Part shown: positions 34,529-42,918 of the stretch, piece after piece
How the letters are laid out: every line of letters begins with the position of its first letter
How positions within the stretch are numbered: position 1 is the first letter of the stretch
Assembly (NCBI GenBank): GCA_036388895.1
Contig: DASVQY010000016.1
Coordinates: 1-64,000, forward strand
DNA length: 64,000 nucleotides
Reading direction: 5' to 3'
DNA from: SXVE01 sp036388895
Lineage (GTDB): Bacteria > Acidobacteriota > Blastocatellia > Pyrinomonadales > Pyrinomonadaceae
Notes under the pieces: generated by a model
Databases searched by the model: none
Seen by the model: only the letters and a program-made list of their open reading frames with translations
What the model was told of the DNA's origin: nothing
Position numbers and translations under genes: made by a program

Positions 34529-35033
34529 CAATAAGTTGGCACAAGATGAAACGCAGAGGGCGCTGAACTATGAAGCCGTAAAATCGAGCGTGCAAGCCGA
34601 TGTTGATGCCGAAATTGCCGCAAATGCAGCTCGAACGAATTCTCAATCCGCTCGTGTTGAAAGCATCGCGGCGAATATGAGGCATAAAGCGGTTGATGAA
34701 GTCGTTGAAACCGAGCGGGAAGTTGAGCGCGGGCGAGCAATGGCGAGAGTTTCGCAAGTCGTGGATTACATCTTTTTTGTTATTTACGGGCTTTTGGCAA
34801 TTCGGCTTTTGCTCGAACTTTTTGCCGCACGCGAGAGTGCGGGTTTTGTGAAATTTATCAAATCCGCGACCGGAATTTTTTACGCTCCGTTTGCCGGAAT
34901 CGTGCCCAGTCCTTCTAAAGACGGATTTACATTAGCTTTGCCGATAATCATCGCAATTGTCGCATATATGGTTTTGCATCTCACGATAAACGGTTTGCTG
35001 CGTCTTTTCGCGCACCGTAAAACATCAATTTGA
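34521..35033 (+). CDS. YggT-family membrane protein with N-terminal extension
   Basis: 170 aa. Residues 1-75 are a charged helical extension (ETEREVERGRAMARVSQVV). The rest is a YggT-like unit with two membrane helices at about 77-97 (YIFFVIYGLLAIRLLLELF) and 140-160 (LALPIIIAIVAYMVLHLTI), separated by FYAPFAGIVPSPS. YggT proteins are small inner-membrane proteins linked to envelope and osmotic stress. Translationally coupled to the gene before it. Confidence 0.85.
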   Translation: MVDNKLAQDETQRALNYEAVKSSVQADVDAEIAANAARTNSQSARVESIAANMRHKAVDEVVETEREVERGRAMARVSQVVDYIFFVIYGLLAIRLLLELFAARESAGFVKFIKSATGIFYAPFAGIVPSPSKDGFTLALPIIIAIVAYMVLHLTINGLLRLFAHRKTSI

Positions 35034-35134
35034 GAACTTATTATGCAGCGAAAAATGAAGTTCAGACGCTAATCAAAGGAGCTTAAATTCAGATAAAAAC
35101 AATCATTTTAAATATTTCGATTAACCAATATAAA

Positions 35135-35164
35135 AAGGCTTCATTTTGCGCAAAATGAAGCCTT
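35135..35164 (-). terminator. Terminator of the metallothionein gene
   Basis: AAGGCTTCATTTTG and CAAAATGAAGCCTT form a perfect 14-bp stem around CG, followed on the minus strand by TTT. It sits 27 bp beyond the stop codon. Confidence 0.75.
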
Positions 35165-35190
35165 CCAATCTAAGTTGATTGAGATATTTG

Positions 35191-35343
35191 TTAAGTGCCG
35201 CATCCGGGATGAGCACAATCGCATCTGATTTCCGTTAAACCTTGATCCTCCGCATCCTCGCAATGAGGGCTGCAATATTCCGAATCGCCCGTTGCGAGAC
35301 ACATACATCCGGTGTGCGCGCATCTTTTGTTGTCGTCTGCCAT
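35191..35343 (-). CDS. Bacterial metallothionein-like protein
   Basis: 50 aa, ATG 35343, stop at 35191, Shine-Dalgarno GGGAGAG. Eight cysteines at 8, 13, 15, 24, 28, 41, 43 and 48, plus histidines at 10, 27 and 45. The pattern CAHTGCMC, YCSPHCED, CDCAHPGC matches the bacterial (SmtA/BmtA-type) metallothioneins that bind zinc, cadmium or copper through a four-metal cluster. Probably metal storage or detoxification. No metal-responsive repressor is adjacent and no operator is recognised. Confidence 0.88.
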   Translation of the reverse strand: MADDNKRCAHTGCMCLATGDSEYCSPHCEDAEDQGLTEIRCDCAHPGCGT

Positions 35344-35591
35344 AAAAATCTCTCCCATGATATTGAAATTTTGCCGTATTTAGCAAGAGTTAGATTATAG
35401 ATGAATGGTTTTGATTTAACAATAAAATGTTGCCAGAATCAGATAAACGGTAAATTCGGCGGAATTTTTCAAAAGTAAATTCTTATAATTTCGCGATGAA
35501 AACCGGGTGCTAATCAAACAGAAACTTTTCGGTTTAGTTGTTATTACTTGGCAAATTTAACTTGTTTTGCGCAGATGACAAATAGACATTT

Positions 35592-36761
35592 ATGAGCAGT
35601 TGGAAATCAAAATTAGAAAATTTATTTGAAGACATTGATAACTTTTCCGATGAGTTTAGATTAAAACTCAAAAGAATAAAAGCCTTGGAAAAACCTTTAA
35701 AGATTGTGCCTTTTTTGGGATACGGAACGACGGAAAAATTCTGGCTCAGCGGCAGAGTATTGGAAGATAAAGGCGTTATCACAACGAGCGGAAATGACGG
35801 TAAGTTTCAGAATCTCGTTAATTTATACAAAAGATTTGAAACGGATGAGGTCGCCGGCGCTCGTATTCGAGGAATTTTTCAAAACGCCGAAGTCGAAGTT
35901 ATATCAAACGCCGAAGGCTATTTTTATCTGGAAATAAGCCCGAACGAAAATTTACCGGCACAAACTTTTCACGAAATTGAATTACGTCTGCTCGAACCTT
36001 TATCAAAAGACGGTCAAATGATACAAACATTCGGACAAGCGCTTGTCCCGCCGGAAAGCGCGCGTTTCGGAGTAATCAGCGATCTGGATGATACGGTTCT
36101 GACGACAAACGTGACGAACAGAGTAAAGATGTTTTTAACGGTCGCTCTGCTCAACGAGCACACCAGAATGCCGTTCAAAGGCGTCGCCGCTTTTTACAGA
36201 GCTTTGCAAAAAGGCGTTTCCGGCAACGAAAATAATCCGATATTTTACGTTTCGAGCAGTCCCTGGAATTTATATCCTTTGCTGACAGAGTTTTTAAGAA
36301 TACAAAACATTCCGCTCGGACCACTTTTTCTCAAGGATTTCGGCAATCACACGCTTTTTTCTTCCGGCAAACACAAAAGTCATAAAATTAACAATATCGA
36401 AAGTGTTCTGAATACTTACCCGCATTTGCCGTTCGTTTTAATCGGCGACAGCGGCGAGCAAGACCCGGAAATCTACAGCGAAATTGTCAAAAAATACCCG
36501 CAACGCATAAAAGTCGTGTATATTCGTAATATCAACCTAAAACCCGAACGCATCGCTTCGATTGATAAACTGATTGATGAAATCAAAGATACGGGCTGTC
36601 AATTGGTGCTCGCGCCCGACACGGAATTCTCGGCTGTTCATGCCGCTTCCGAAAAACTTATTTCGACCGCAGAATTGCCTTCGATTCGCGAGGACAAAAA
36701 AATTGATGAAATCGCTCCGAGCGTTCAAGATATATCAGCCGCAGAAAATTTATCGCAATAA
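35592..36761 (+). CDS. App1-like phosphatidate phosphatase domain protein
   Basis: 389 aa. C-terminal two thirds match the APP1 catalytic (DUF2183) family: HAD-like FGVISDLDDTVLTTNVTNRVKM (DxDxT, nucleophile Asp at about 161), FYVSSSPWNLYPLLTEFL, GPLFLKDFG, and FVLIGDSGEQDPEIYSEI at about 282-300. Yeast App1 dephosphorylates phosphatidate; bacterial members are uncharacterised. N-terminal 140 residues form a beta-rich lead domain. No signal peptide. Alone on its strand with a terminator behind it. Confidence 0.9.
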   Translation: MSSWKSKLENLFEDIDNFSDEFRLKLKRIKALEKPLKIVPFLGYGTTEKFWLSGRVLEDKGVITTSGNDGKFQNLVNLYKRFETDEVAGARIRGIFQNAEVEVISNAEGYFYLEISPNENLPAQTFHEIELRLLEPLSKDGQMIQTFGQALVPPESARFGVISDLDDTVLTTNVTNRVKMFLTVALLNEHTRMPFKGVAAFYRALQKGVSGNENNPIFYVSSSPWNLYPLLTEFLRIQNIPLGPLFLKDFGNHTLFSSGKHKSHKINNIESVLNTYPHLPFVLIGDSGEQDPEIYSEIVKKYPQRIKVVYIRNINLKPERIASIDKLIDEIKDTGCQLVLAPDTEFSAVHAASEKLISTAELPSIREDKKIDEIAPSVQDISAAENLSQ

Positions 36762-36791
36762 AAAAGACTTCTCAAAGAAGAAGCCTTTTTT
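36756..36791. terminator. Bidirectional terminator between phosphatase and subtilase
   Basis: AAAAAGACTTCT pairs with AGAAGCCTTTTT allowing a small internal mismatch; A-run on the left and T-run on the right serve both converging genes. Confidence 0.65.
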
Positions 36792-36813
36792 ACAATATAT
36801 TTAAAGCTTTATT

Positions 36814-39057
36814 TTAACGGACAAAAGCGCTCTGCGCGGGAATGTCGCCGGTTAAACCGAACTGATTCCCGAAAAATCCCTGAGTCGAGCGAAGTATGTA
36901 CCAGATTCCGATTGATGGGCGGAAGACGGCTAAATCGGCTTTTCCGTCGCCGTCAAAATCCGCTGCTGCCGGGCTGTCTTCCAATAACCCGAAAGAATTA
37001 ACTTCCATCGAATTACTGCTGCTGTTTATTCGGTACCACTTGCCGTCTGAAGGACGAAAGATGGAAACGTCCGTTTTTCCGTCGCCGTCAAAATCCGCGG
37101 GAACCGGTTTATCGCCTGCAAGCCCAAACCCTTGTACAAATAATGTGCCGTTACTGCTGTTAATGCGATACCAGGCGCCGTTTGACGGTCGCCAGACACC
37201 GATGTCCGATTTGCCGTCGCCGTCAAAATCACCGATTGTCGGTACGTCTTCGGCGAGTCCGAAATTTTGGCTGATCGTTGCTCCGTTGCTGCTTTGAGAA
37301 ATCCACCAACTGCCGGTTGAAGGACGAAAAACTGCTAAATCGGCTTTTCCGTCGCCGTCATAATCTGCCGGAACGGGCAAATCGCCGTTTGTTCCGAAAC
37401 CGGTTGACGAAAAGTTGCCGCTCGAACTGTCGAGCCGATGCCAAACTCCGGTTGAAGGTCGAAATACGGAAACATCGGTTTTCCCGTCGCCGTCGAAATC
37501 TGCCGGGGCAACCAAATCTCCGAACGAGCCGAACTGTTTAACATCAAATGAATTATTCGAGCTGGTTTGAATGTACCAAACGTTGTTTGTCGGTCGAAAA
37601 ATCGCCATATCCGCTTTTCCGTCGCCGTCGTAATCGAAAGCCGGTTTTTTATCGAGTGCACGGAGCGCGTCGGCGATTTTAATTCGCGGTTTGGACAAAC
37701 CGTTGCGCGAATCGTTTATGTACTGCCCGCTGGAGGTTAAGGCGCTGAGAATTTTTGAAACCGAAGCGTTTGGCGAGCGCTGTTTAAGAACCGCGAATGC
37801 GCCGGCAACGTGCGGGGCAGCCATCGAAGTGCCCGAATAATTACTGTACCTGCCGTCGGGCGTTGATGAATTTATCCAGCGTCCCGGAGCTAATAAATTC
37901 AAATTCGACGAAGCGTTTGAAAAACCGGAAATCGCGTCCGACGTAAGTCCCGAACCGCCGTCGTCAACCGAACCGACGCTTACCGAAGAAGAAATACAAG
38001 CCGGTGCATTCATCGCGCCCGTATAGCTGTCATTTCCCGAAGCGACGACCGTCGCCACGCCGACCGAACGCAAATTATCAATTGCGGTTTTTCGAGCGAC
38101 TTGATTGGCGTCACAGACGGACGAATACTGACCGCCGCCCAAGCTCATATTAACCGCGGCGATATTCATCGTGCTGCTGAGAACTAAAACTCTTTCGAGA
38201 GCTTTGATTTGATCGGAAACGTAAGTACGAATGCACGGCGACGGACTGCTTCCGCAAGGATTTTCGCCGCCCTCGATTTTTGAAAAAACCTGTATCGAGA
38301 TAATATTGGCGTCTTTTGCCACTCCGCTCATATTGGCGCCGCGTCCCGCAGCAATTCCCGCAACGTGCGTCCCGTGCCCGCAGCCGGAAAGCGTTGTCGG
38401 ACAATTCAAGCTCGAATCGGGCGCGACAGATTCATTGACGCCATTCGGACAGAGGCTCGTCGCGTTTCCGTAAGTCGAAGAATAACAACCTTCGGAAACG
38501 ACTTTGCCGCTGAGAAAAGGATGATTTTTATCAACGCCGGAATCTATCACGGCGATTGTCTGTCCCGCTCCCGAAAATCCGCTTTCCCAGGCTACCGGCG
38601 CTCCGACCAAAGCCGTGCTCTCGGCTAGCGAAGGCGCATCGAGAGTATCTTCTTCGATGCTTGTAATTTGCGGATCGCTTTTCATTTGTTCGAGCGAAGC
38701 GGCGTCGGTTTCAAAGGCGACGAACGGAATTGTTTTAAATTGCTTCGATTTTTCGAGGCGGAGCGATTGATGTTTATTGAAAAAAGTATCTTGATTGAGT
38801 TTGATTCGTTGCCGCTGCTGTTGTTTTTCCGAAAGATTCAGTTTTCCTTCCGATTTAAATTCCGAACGCAAGCCGACGATTACGCGCATCGCGCCCGTTT
38901 GACGGGCTGCTTCGATTAATTCAGTAAATTTTATCTTTTTTTTCGTTTCGTTCTGCGTCTCGGTTTCGGTTATTTGGGCTTTCGCTCCTTTTACAAAAAA
39001 ATTGGCAAAAGCGGCGCAGACGCAAACAAGAAGAACAATAAGCGATACTTTTTTCAT
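36814..39057 (-). CDS. Secreted subtilisin-like (S8) protease with six calcium-binding repeats
   Basis: 747 aa. Signal peptide about 1-27 (VSLIVLLVCVCAAFANFFVKGAKA). Inhibitor I9-like prodomain to about 145 (MRVIVGLRSEFKSEGK). Peptidase domain about 150-450 with Asp in TIAVIDSGVDKNHPF, His in GCGHGTHVAGIAAG and Ser in GTSMAAPHVAGAFAVL. The C-terminus has six repeats of about 45 residues, each beginning DxDGDGKxD followed by VFRPSxGxWY, a VCBS/FG-GAP-like propeller that should bind calcium. Probably exported for protein degradation or surface attachment. Common in Acidobacteriota-type genomes. Confidence 0.93.
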   Translation of the reverse strand: MKKVSLIVLLVCVCAAFANFFVKGAKAQITETETQNETKKKIKFTELIEAARQTGAMRVIVGLRSEFKSEGKLNLSEKQQQRQRIKLNQDTFFNKHQSLRLEKSKQFKTIPFVAFETDAASLEQMKSDPQITSIEEDTLDAPSLAESTALVGAPVAWESGFSGAGQTIAVIDSGVDKNHPFLSGKVVSEGCYSSTYGNATSLCPNGVNESVAPDSSLNCPTTLSGCGHGTHVAGIAAGRGANMSGVAKDANIISIQVFSKIEGGENPCGSSPSPCIRTYVSDQIKALERVLVLSSTMNIAAVNMSLGGGQYSSVCDANQVARKTAIDNLRSVGVATVVASGNDSYTGAMNAPACISSSVSVGSVDDGGSGLTSDAISGFSNASSNLNLLAPGRWINSSTPDGRYSNYSGTSMAAPHVAGAFAVLKQRSPNASVSKILSALTSSGQYINDSRNGLSKPRIKIADALRALDKKPAFDYDGDGKADMAIFRPTNNVWYIQTSSNNSFDVKQFGSFGDLVAPADFDGDGKTDVSVFRPSTGVWHRLDSSSGNFSSTGFGTNGDLPVPADYDGDGKADLAVFRPSTGSWWISQSSNGATISQNFGLAEDVPTIGDFDGDGKSDIGVWRPSNGAWYRINSSNGTLFVQGFGLAGDKPVPADFDGDGKTDVSIFRPSDGKWYRINSSSNSMEVNSFGLLEDSPAAADFDGDGKADLAVFRPSIGIWYILRSTQGFFGNQFGLTGDIPAQSAFVR

Positions 39058-39440
39058 AGATTTTTTAATCGGATTTGGGAATTCGCTGTTTCCGTTCAGC
39101 AGAAAAACTGTTAAAAATCTCTTTTATCTAATGCAAAATAAAAAGCAAAAATACTCGTTAAAGATTTTTATTTATTGGTATTTGAACGAACTGTTTACAA
39201 CAAACAGCACCGTTCAATTTCATAAAATAAACCGGAGAAAATACAAAGTGATAAGAAGTAGAAAACTAAAATTTACTGCAAACTCAAATCAAACGTGTTT
39301 ACGAAAATTCTACTCAATTTTAGGGGTTCAGCATTATTTGATGCAGTTTTCATTAAAAGGTTTGAAACTTTTTTCTGAAATTTGAATGGCTGTGTAAAAA
39401 ATGATTTTTTTGATGTTTCGGAAAAAGCTCAGGTTTTGAG
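39058..39440. other. Gene-free gap
   Basis: AT-rich stretch between the subtilase start and the groEL terminator. A plus-strand open frame of 127 codons overlaps the protease start, but its product is compositionally poor, lacks a ribosome site and matches nothing, so I leave it out. No promoter or hairpin stood out. Confidence 0.5.
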
Positions 39441-39442
39441 TA

Positions 39443-39492
39443 AGCAATGAAAAAGGCTTTCATTCACATAGAAGAAAGCCTTTTTCATTGCT
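39443..39492. terminator. Terminator of groESL
   Basis: A 19-bp perfect stem: AGCAATGAAAAAGGCTTTC (39443-39461) with its complement at 39474-39492 around a 12-nt loop. The A/T tract inside the stem could work on both strands. Confidence 0.8.
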
Positions 39493-39525
39493 AAAAATGT
39501 TCGGAATTGAAACCTCAAGTTCGGA

Positions 39526-41178
39526 TTACATTCCCATTCCCATTCCGCCCATTCCGCCGCCGGGCATTCCGCCCATTCCGGCGTGATCGTCTTTTTCGGG
39601 AAAGTCGGCAATCATCGCTTCGGTCGTGAGCATTAAACCAGCAATCGAAGCCGCATTCTGCAATGCCGTGCGGGTAACTTTTGCCGGGTCAATGACGCCA
39701 GCCGAAACCAAATCTTCAAAAGTTTCGGTCGCTGCGTTGAAACCGTAAGTTTCGCTGTCTTCCGCGCGAATTCTTTCGACGATAACCGCGCCTTCTTTAC
39801 CCGCGTTGCCGACAATCTGGCGAAGCGGTTCTTCGAGAGCGCGTTTGATGATGTTGACGCCGATTTGTTCGTCGGTATCAACACCGGCTTCGACTTGATA
39901 TGAATCGAGAATTTTCGCCGCGCGAACCAATGTAACGCCGCCGCCCGGAACGATTCCTTCTTCGACCGCCGCGCGAGTCGCGTGCATTGCGTCTTCAACG
40001 CGGGCTTTCTTTTCCTTCATTTCGGTTTCGGTCGCCGCGCCAACTTTGATAACCGCAACGCCGCCGACTAATTTAGCGAGACGTTCCTGCAATTTTTCGC
40101 GGTCGTAGTCCGAAGTGGTTTCTTCGATTTGGTTGCGAATCGTTTTAACGCGACCTTCAACAGCGCCCGCATCGCCTTGACCATCAACAATCGTAGTGTT
40201 GTCTTTGTCAATCGTGACGCGTTTTGCGCGTCCTAAATCATCAACCGTAATTGATTCGAGTTTGATTCCCAAATCTTCGCTGATAACTTTTCCGCCGGTT
40301 AAGGTCGCAATATCTTCGAGCATTGCTTTGCGACGGTCGCCGAATCCGGGAGCTTTAACAGCCGCAACGTTCAAAGTGCCGCGCAGTTTGTTGACAACGA
40401 GTGTTGCCAGAGCTTCGCCTTCAACGTCTTCAGCAATGATGAGAAGCGGTCTGCCCATTTTCGCAACTTGTTCGAGAATCGGCAGAAGGTCGCGCATGTT
40501 GGAAACCTTTTTCTCGTTGATGAGAATTACAGGTTCGTCTAAAACAGCTTCCATACGATCCGGGTCGGTAACGAAATAAGGCGAGAGATAACCGCGGTCA
40601 AACTGCATTCCGTCTACGACTTCCAGAGTCGTATCCATCGTGCGTGATTCTTCAACAGTGATAACACCGTCTTTTCCGACTTTGTTCATTGCTTCGGCGA
40701 TGATTTCACCGATTTTTGTGTCTCCGTTTGCCGAAACGGTTCCGACTTGTGCAATAACGTCGCCCGAAATCGGTTTTGATAAACGTTTAACTTCTTCGAC
40801 GACCTGCGAGACTGCTTTGTCAATTCCGCGTTTGAGAGCCATCGGATTTGCGCCGGCGGCAACTGTGCGAACGCCTTCTTTGAAAATCGCCTGCGCTAAA
40901 ACGGTTGCGGTCGTCGTTCCGTCACCGGCAACGTCGCTGGTTTTGCTTGCGACTTCACGCACCATTTGTGCGCCCATATTTTCAAGGCTGTCTTTTAATT
41001 CGATTTCTTTAGCAACGGTTACGCCGTCTTTCGTAATCGTCGGCGAACCGAATTTTTTGTCAATAACGACGTTGCGTCCTTTTGGACCTAATGTAACTTT
41101 TACCGCGTCGGCGAGTTGATTTACCCCGCGCAAAATCGCGGAACGCGAATCTTCACCATGAATAACTTGTTTTGCCAT
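39526..41178 (-). CDS. groEL: 60 kDa chaperonin GroEL
   Basis: Tetradecameric ATP-dependent folding chamber. 550 aa, normal length. Contains GEDSRSAILRGVNQLADAVKVTLGPKGRNV at the start, the ATP site GDGTTTATVLAQAI at about 86-99, the apical domain with GYLSPYFVTDPD, and AAVEEGIVPGGGVTL at about 404-418. Ends in the typical flexible GGM-rich tail (GGMPGGGMGGMGMGM). Shine-Dalgarno AGGAG is present. Second gene of the groES-groEL operon, separated by 95 bp that include four heptamer units. Confidence 0.98.
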   Translation of the reverse strand: MAKQVIHGEDSRSAILRGVNQLADAVKVTLGPKGRNVVIDKKFGSPTITKDGVTVAKEIELKDSLENMGAQMVREVASKTSDVAGDGTTTATVLAQAIFKEGVRTVAAGANPMALKRGIDKAVSQVVEEVKRLSKPISGDVIAQVGTVSANGDTKIGEIIAEAMNKVGKDGVITVEESRTMDTTLEVVDGMQFDRGYLSPYFVTDPDRMEAVLDEPVILINEKKVSNMRDLLPILEQVAKMGRPLLIIAEDVEGEALATLVVNKLRGTLNVAAVKAPGFGDRRKAMLEDIATLTGGKVISEDLGIKLESITVDDLGRAKRVTIDKDNTTIVDGQGDAGAVEGRVKTIRNQIEETTSDYDREKLQERLAKLVGGVAVIKVGAATETEMKEKKARVEDAMHATRAAVEEGIVPGGGVTLVRAAKILDSYQVEAGVDTDEQIGVNIIKRALEEPLRQIVGNAGKEGAVIVERIRAEDSETYGFNAATETFEDLVSAGVIDPAKVTRTALQNAASIAGLMLTTEAMIADFPEKDDHAGMGGMPGGGMGGMGMGM

Positions 41179-41216
41179 TTTTTTATAATCTCCTAGCTAA
41201 TAAATTTTTTTCGATA

Positions 41217-41244
41217 GAAGTCAGAAGCCGGAACTCAGAAATGA
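41217..41244 (-). repeat. Single-arm heptamer array between groES and groEL
   Basis: Plus-strand units GAAGTCA, GAAGCCG, GAACTCA, GAAATGA, all starting with GAA in one register. Unlike the other spacers there is no complementary arm, and a normal Shine-Dalgarno lies between the units and groEL. Confidence 0.65.
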
Positions 41245-41273
41245 AATTGTTCGCGGCTCACCGTCTTGCTGTT

Positions 41274-41591
41274 TTATTGAGCCGACGCTCCGGCGCGTTC
41301 GATGATTCCTAAAATTTCATCTTCCCGCATAATCAAAAATTCTTCACCGTCAATTTTGATTTCCGAACCGCTGTATTTGCCGAAAAGAATGCGGTCCCCT
41401 TCTCTTACGTCTAAAGTTTGACGTGACCCGTCTTCTTTGTATTTTCCTTCGCCGGCGGCGATAACTTCGCCTTCCTGCGGTTTTTCTTTTGCCGAATCGG
41501 GGATGAACAATCCGCCTGCGGTTTGATTGCTTGTGTCTTCGATGCGACGAACAATCACACGGTCGTGTAACGGTCTGATTTTAGTAGCCAT
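41274..41591 (-). CDS. groES: 10 kDa co-chaperonin GroES
   Basis: Heptameric lid of the GroEL chamber. 105 aa: KIRPLHDRVIVRRIEDTSNQTAGGLFIPDSAKEKPQEGEV covers the N-terminal core and the mobile loop (about 15-35). ILFGKYSGSEIKIDGEEFLIMREDEILGII completes it. A short extra tail (ERAGASAQ) is present. Preceded by a consensus promoter overlapped by a CIRCE operator, so it is under heat-shock HrcA control. Confidence 0.97.
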   Translation of the reverse strand: MATKIRPLHDRVIVRRIEDTSNQTAGGLFIPDSAKEKPQEGEVIAAGEGKYKEDGSRQTLDVREGDRILFGKYSGSEIKIDGEEFLIMREDEILGIIERAGASAQ

Positions 41592-41665
41592 TGCTTTTTC
41601 ACTCCTTTGGGTATTTTTATAAAAAGTTTAAGATAACAACTCGAACCGACTGAATAAATAAATTT

Positions 41666-41692
41666 TTAGCAGTCTTGGTTTGAGAGTGCTAT
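41666..41692 (-). promoter_or_regulatory. CIRCE operator (HrcA binding site)
   Basis: TTAGCAGTC (41666-41674), nine bases, GAGTGCTAT (41684-41692). Each arm differs by one base from the consensus TTAGCACTC-N9-GAGTGCTAA. It overlaps the -10 box of the groESL promoter, the normal place for HrcA repression. hrcA itself is not in this window. Confidence 0.88.
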
Positions 41693-41719
41693 TATAGAAA
41701 ACACGGTTTAACCTGTCAA
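41691..41719 (-). promoter_or_regulatory. Consensus sigma70 promoter of groESL
   Basis: Minus strand TTGACA (41714-41719), 17 bp, TATAAT (41691-41696): both boxes perfect. High intrinsic strength fits repression-based heat-shock control by CIRCE. Confidence 0.85.
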
Positions 41720-41769
41720 GTGTGAATTTGATGTTTTAGAAAATCTGATAATGGTGTTGTCAAGTTTTT

Positions 41770-42594
41770 ATGTTTTTATCTGAAATAAATATTTATCCGG
41801 TGAAGTCGCTTAAAGGAACTTCATTAAATTCTTCGTTAATCGAAGATAGAGGGCTGCAGCACGATAGACGGTGGCTTTTGGTTGACGAAAAAAGACAATT
41901 TTTAACGCAGCGCGAATTTCCGCAAATGGCTAAATTTTGTGCCATTGTAGAAGATGACAGCTTAAATTTTTCTTTTGAAGAAAATAATTTAAAGGTTGCG
42001 CTTAATGCGAATTCCGAAAAAACGGAAACGGTGAAAATTTGGAGCAGCAGCGTTAAAGCTAAATATTACAATGATCAAGTAAACGATTGGTTTTCTGAAC
42101 AGCTGCAAACTAAGTGCAGTTTGGTTGTGATGCCCGAGGAATCGAAGCGAATTGTAAACCCGATTTATGCGGTTAGGAAATTTGAAGATACGGTCAGTTT
42201 TGCGGACGGTTATCCGTTTCTTTTAATCGGAGAGAATTCGCTGACGGATTTAAACGAAAAGCTGGTAAATGTTTTGCCGATGAATCGCTTTCGTCCGAAT
42301 TTTGTCGTTTCAGACACGGAAGCGTTTGCCGAAGACGCCTGGAAAAAAATAAAAATCGGCGCTACCGTTTTTCACGTCGTTAAATCTTGCGACCGTTGTT
42401 CGATGACGACGATTGATCAGGAAACCGGAGAAAAAGACGGCGCGGAACCGCTTAAAACTCTGTCGAATTACAGAAAGAAAAACGGAAAAGTTTTGTTCGG
42501 TCGCTATTTAATTGCGGAAAATGTCGGAGAGACGGTAAAGGTCGGCGACAAAGTTGAGATTTTGGAAACGGCGAAGTCAACGGGAGCGTCTTGA
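41770..42594 (+). CDS. MOSC-domain protein with N-terminal beta-barrel (YcbX/MARC-like)
   Basis: 274 aa. N-terminal MOSC_N domain about 1-120 (INIYPVKSLKGTSLNSSLIEDRGLQHDRRWLLVDE). MOSC domain about 130-270 has NRFRPNFVVSD, the cysteine-bearing segment VVKSCDRCSMTTID (C about 213 and 216) and GEPLKTL-like GAEPLKTLSNYRK. Family members bind molybdenum cofactor and reduce N-hydroxylated bases. The [2Fe-2S] domain of longer YcbX proteins is absent. Its 3' end overlaps the convergent Fis-type gene by 18 bp. Confidence 0.88.
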   Translation: MFLSEINIYPVKSLKGTSLNSSLIEDRGLQHDRRWLLVDEKRQFLTQREFPQMAKFCAIVEDDSLNFSFEENNLKVALNANSEKTETVKIWSSSVKAKYYNDQVNDWFSEQLQTKCSLVVMPEESKRIVNPIYAVRKFEDTVSFADGYPFLLIGENSLTDLNEKLVNVLPMNRFRPNFVVSDTEAFAEDAWKKIKIGATVFHVVKSCDRCSMTTIDQETGEKDGAEPLKTLSNYRKKNGKVLFGRYLIAENVGETVKVGDKVEILETAKSTGAS

Positions 42595-42834
42595 AATAAG
42601 TCTTTTGGGAGTTTTGGAAACTTCCTGATAATTGGAAACTCGCTTTGAGAGCGTATTGCGGTGAATGCCGAGTGCGTCTGCGGTTTTTGAAAGATGCTCG
42701 CCGTGACGTTCCAAAGCCTTTTGAATATATAGTTTTTCAAATTCCGTCATAGCCTCATTAAGCATAATCTGCCCGTTGAGCATTTCTTCGATTAAAATTT
42801 CCATCCGGGTTCTTATTTGCATAATGTTATTCAA
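42577..42834 (-). CDS. Small Fis-type HTH DNA-binding protein
   Basis: 85 aa. The C-terminal half is a Fis-family helix-turn-helix (EKLYIQKALERHGEHLSKTADALGIHRNTLSKRV), like the last domain of NtrC-type regulators, but with no receiver or AAA+ domain. Basic tail KTPKRLISRRSR. Possible starts at residues 1, 5 or 11; none has a strong ribosome site. Could be a stand-alone nucleoid-type regulator. Tail to tail with the MOSC gene, 18-bp overlap. Confidence 0.75.
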   Translation of the reverse strand: MNNIMQIRTRMEILIEEMLNGQIMLNEAMTEFEKLYIQKALERHGEHLSKTADALGIHRNTLSKRVSNYQEVSKTPKRLISRRSR

Positions 42835-42918
42835 TTACGAATAGAAGAATTAATTTAGTAACATTTCCCTAAACTGAGTGATTAATTAACAATATAAAGG
42901 TCAACGATTTTTTATTCG

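Noticed and set aside
39002..39385. 127-codon plus-strand frame upstream of the subtilase
   Set aside because: Overlaps the subtilase start, no ribosome site, low-complexity K/F/N composition, no recognisable domain.
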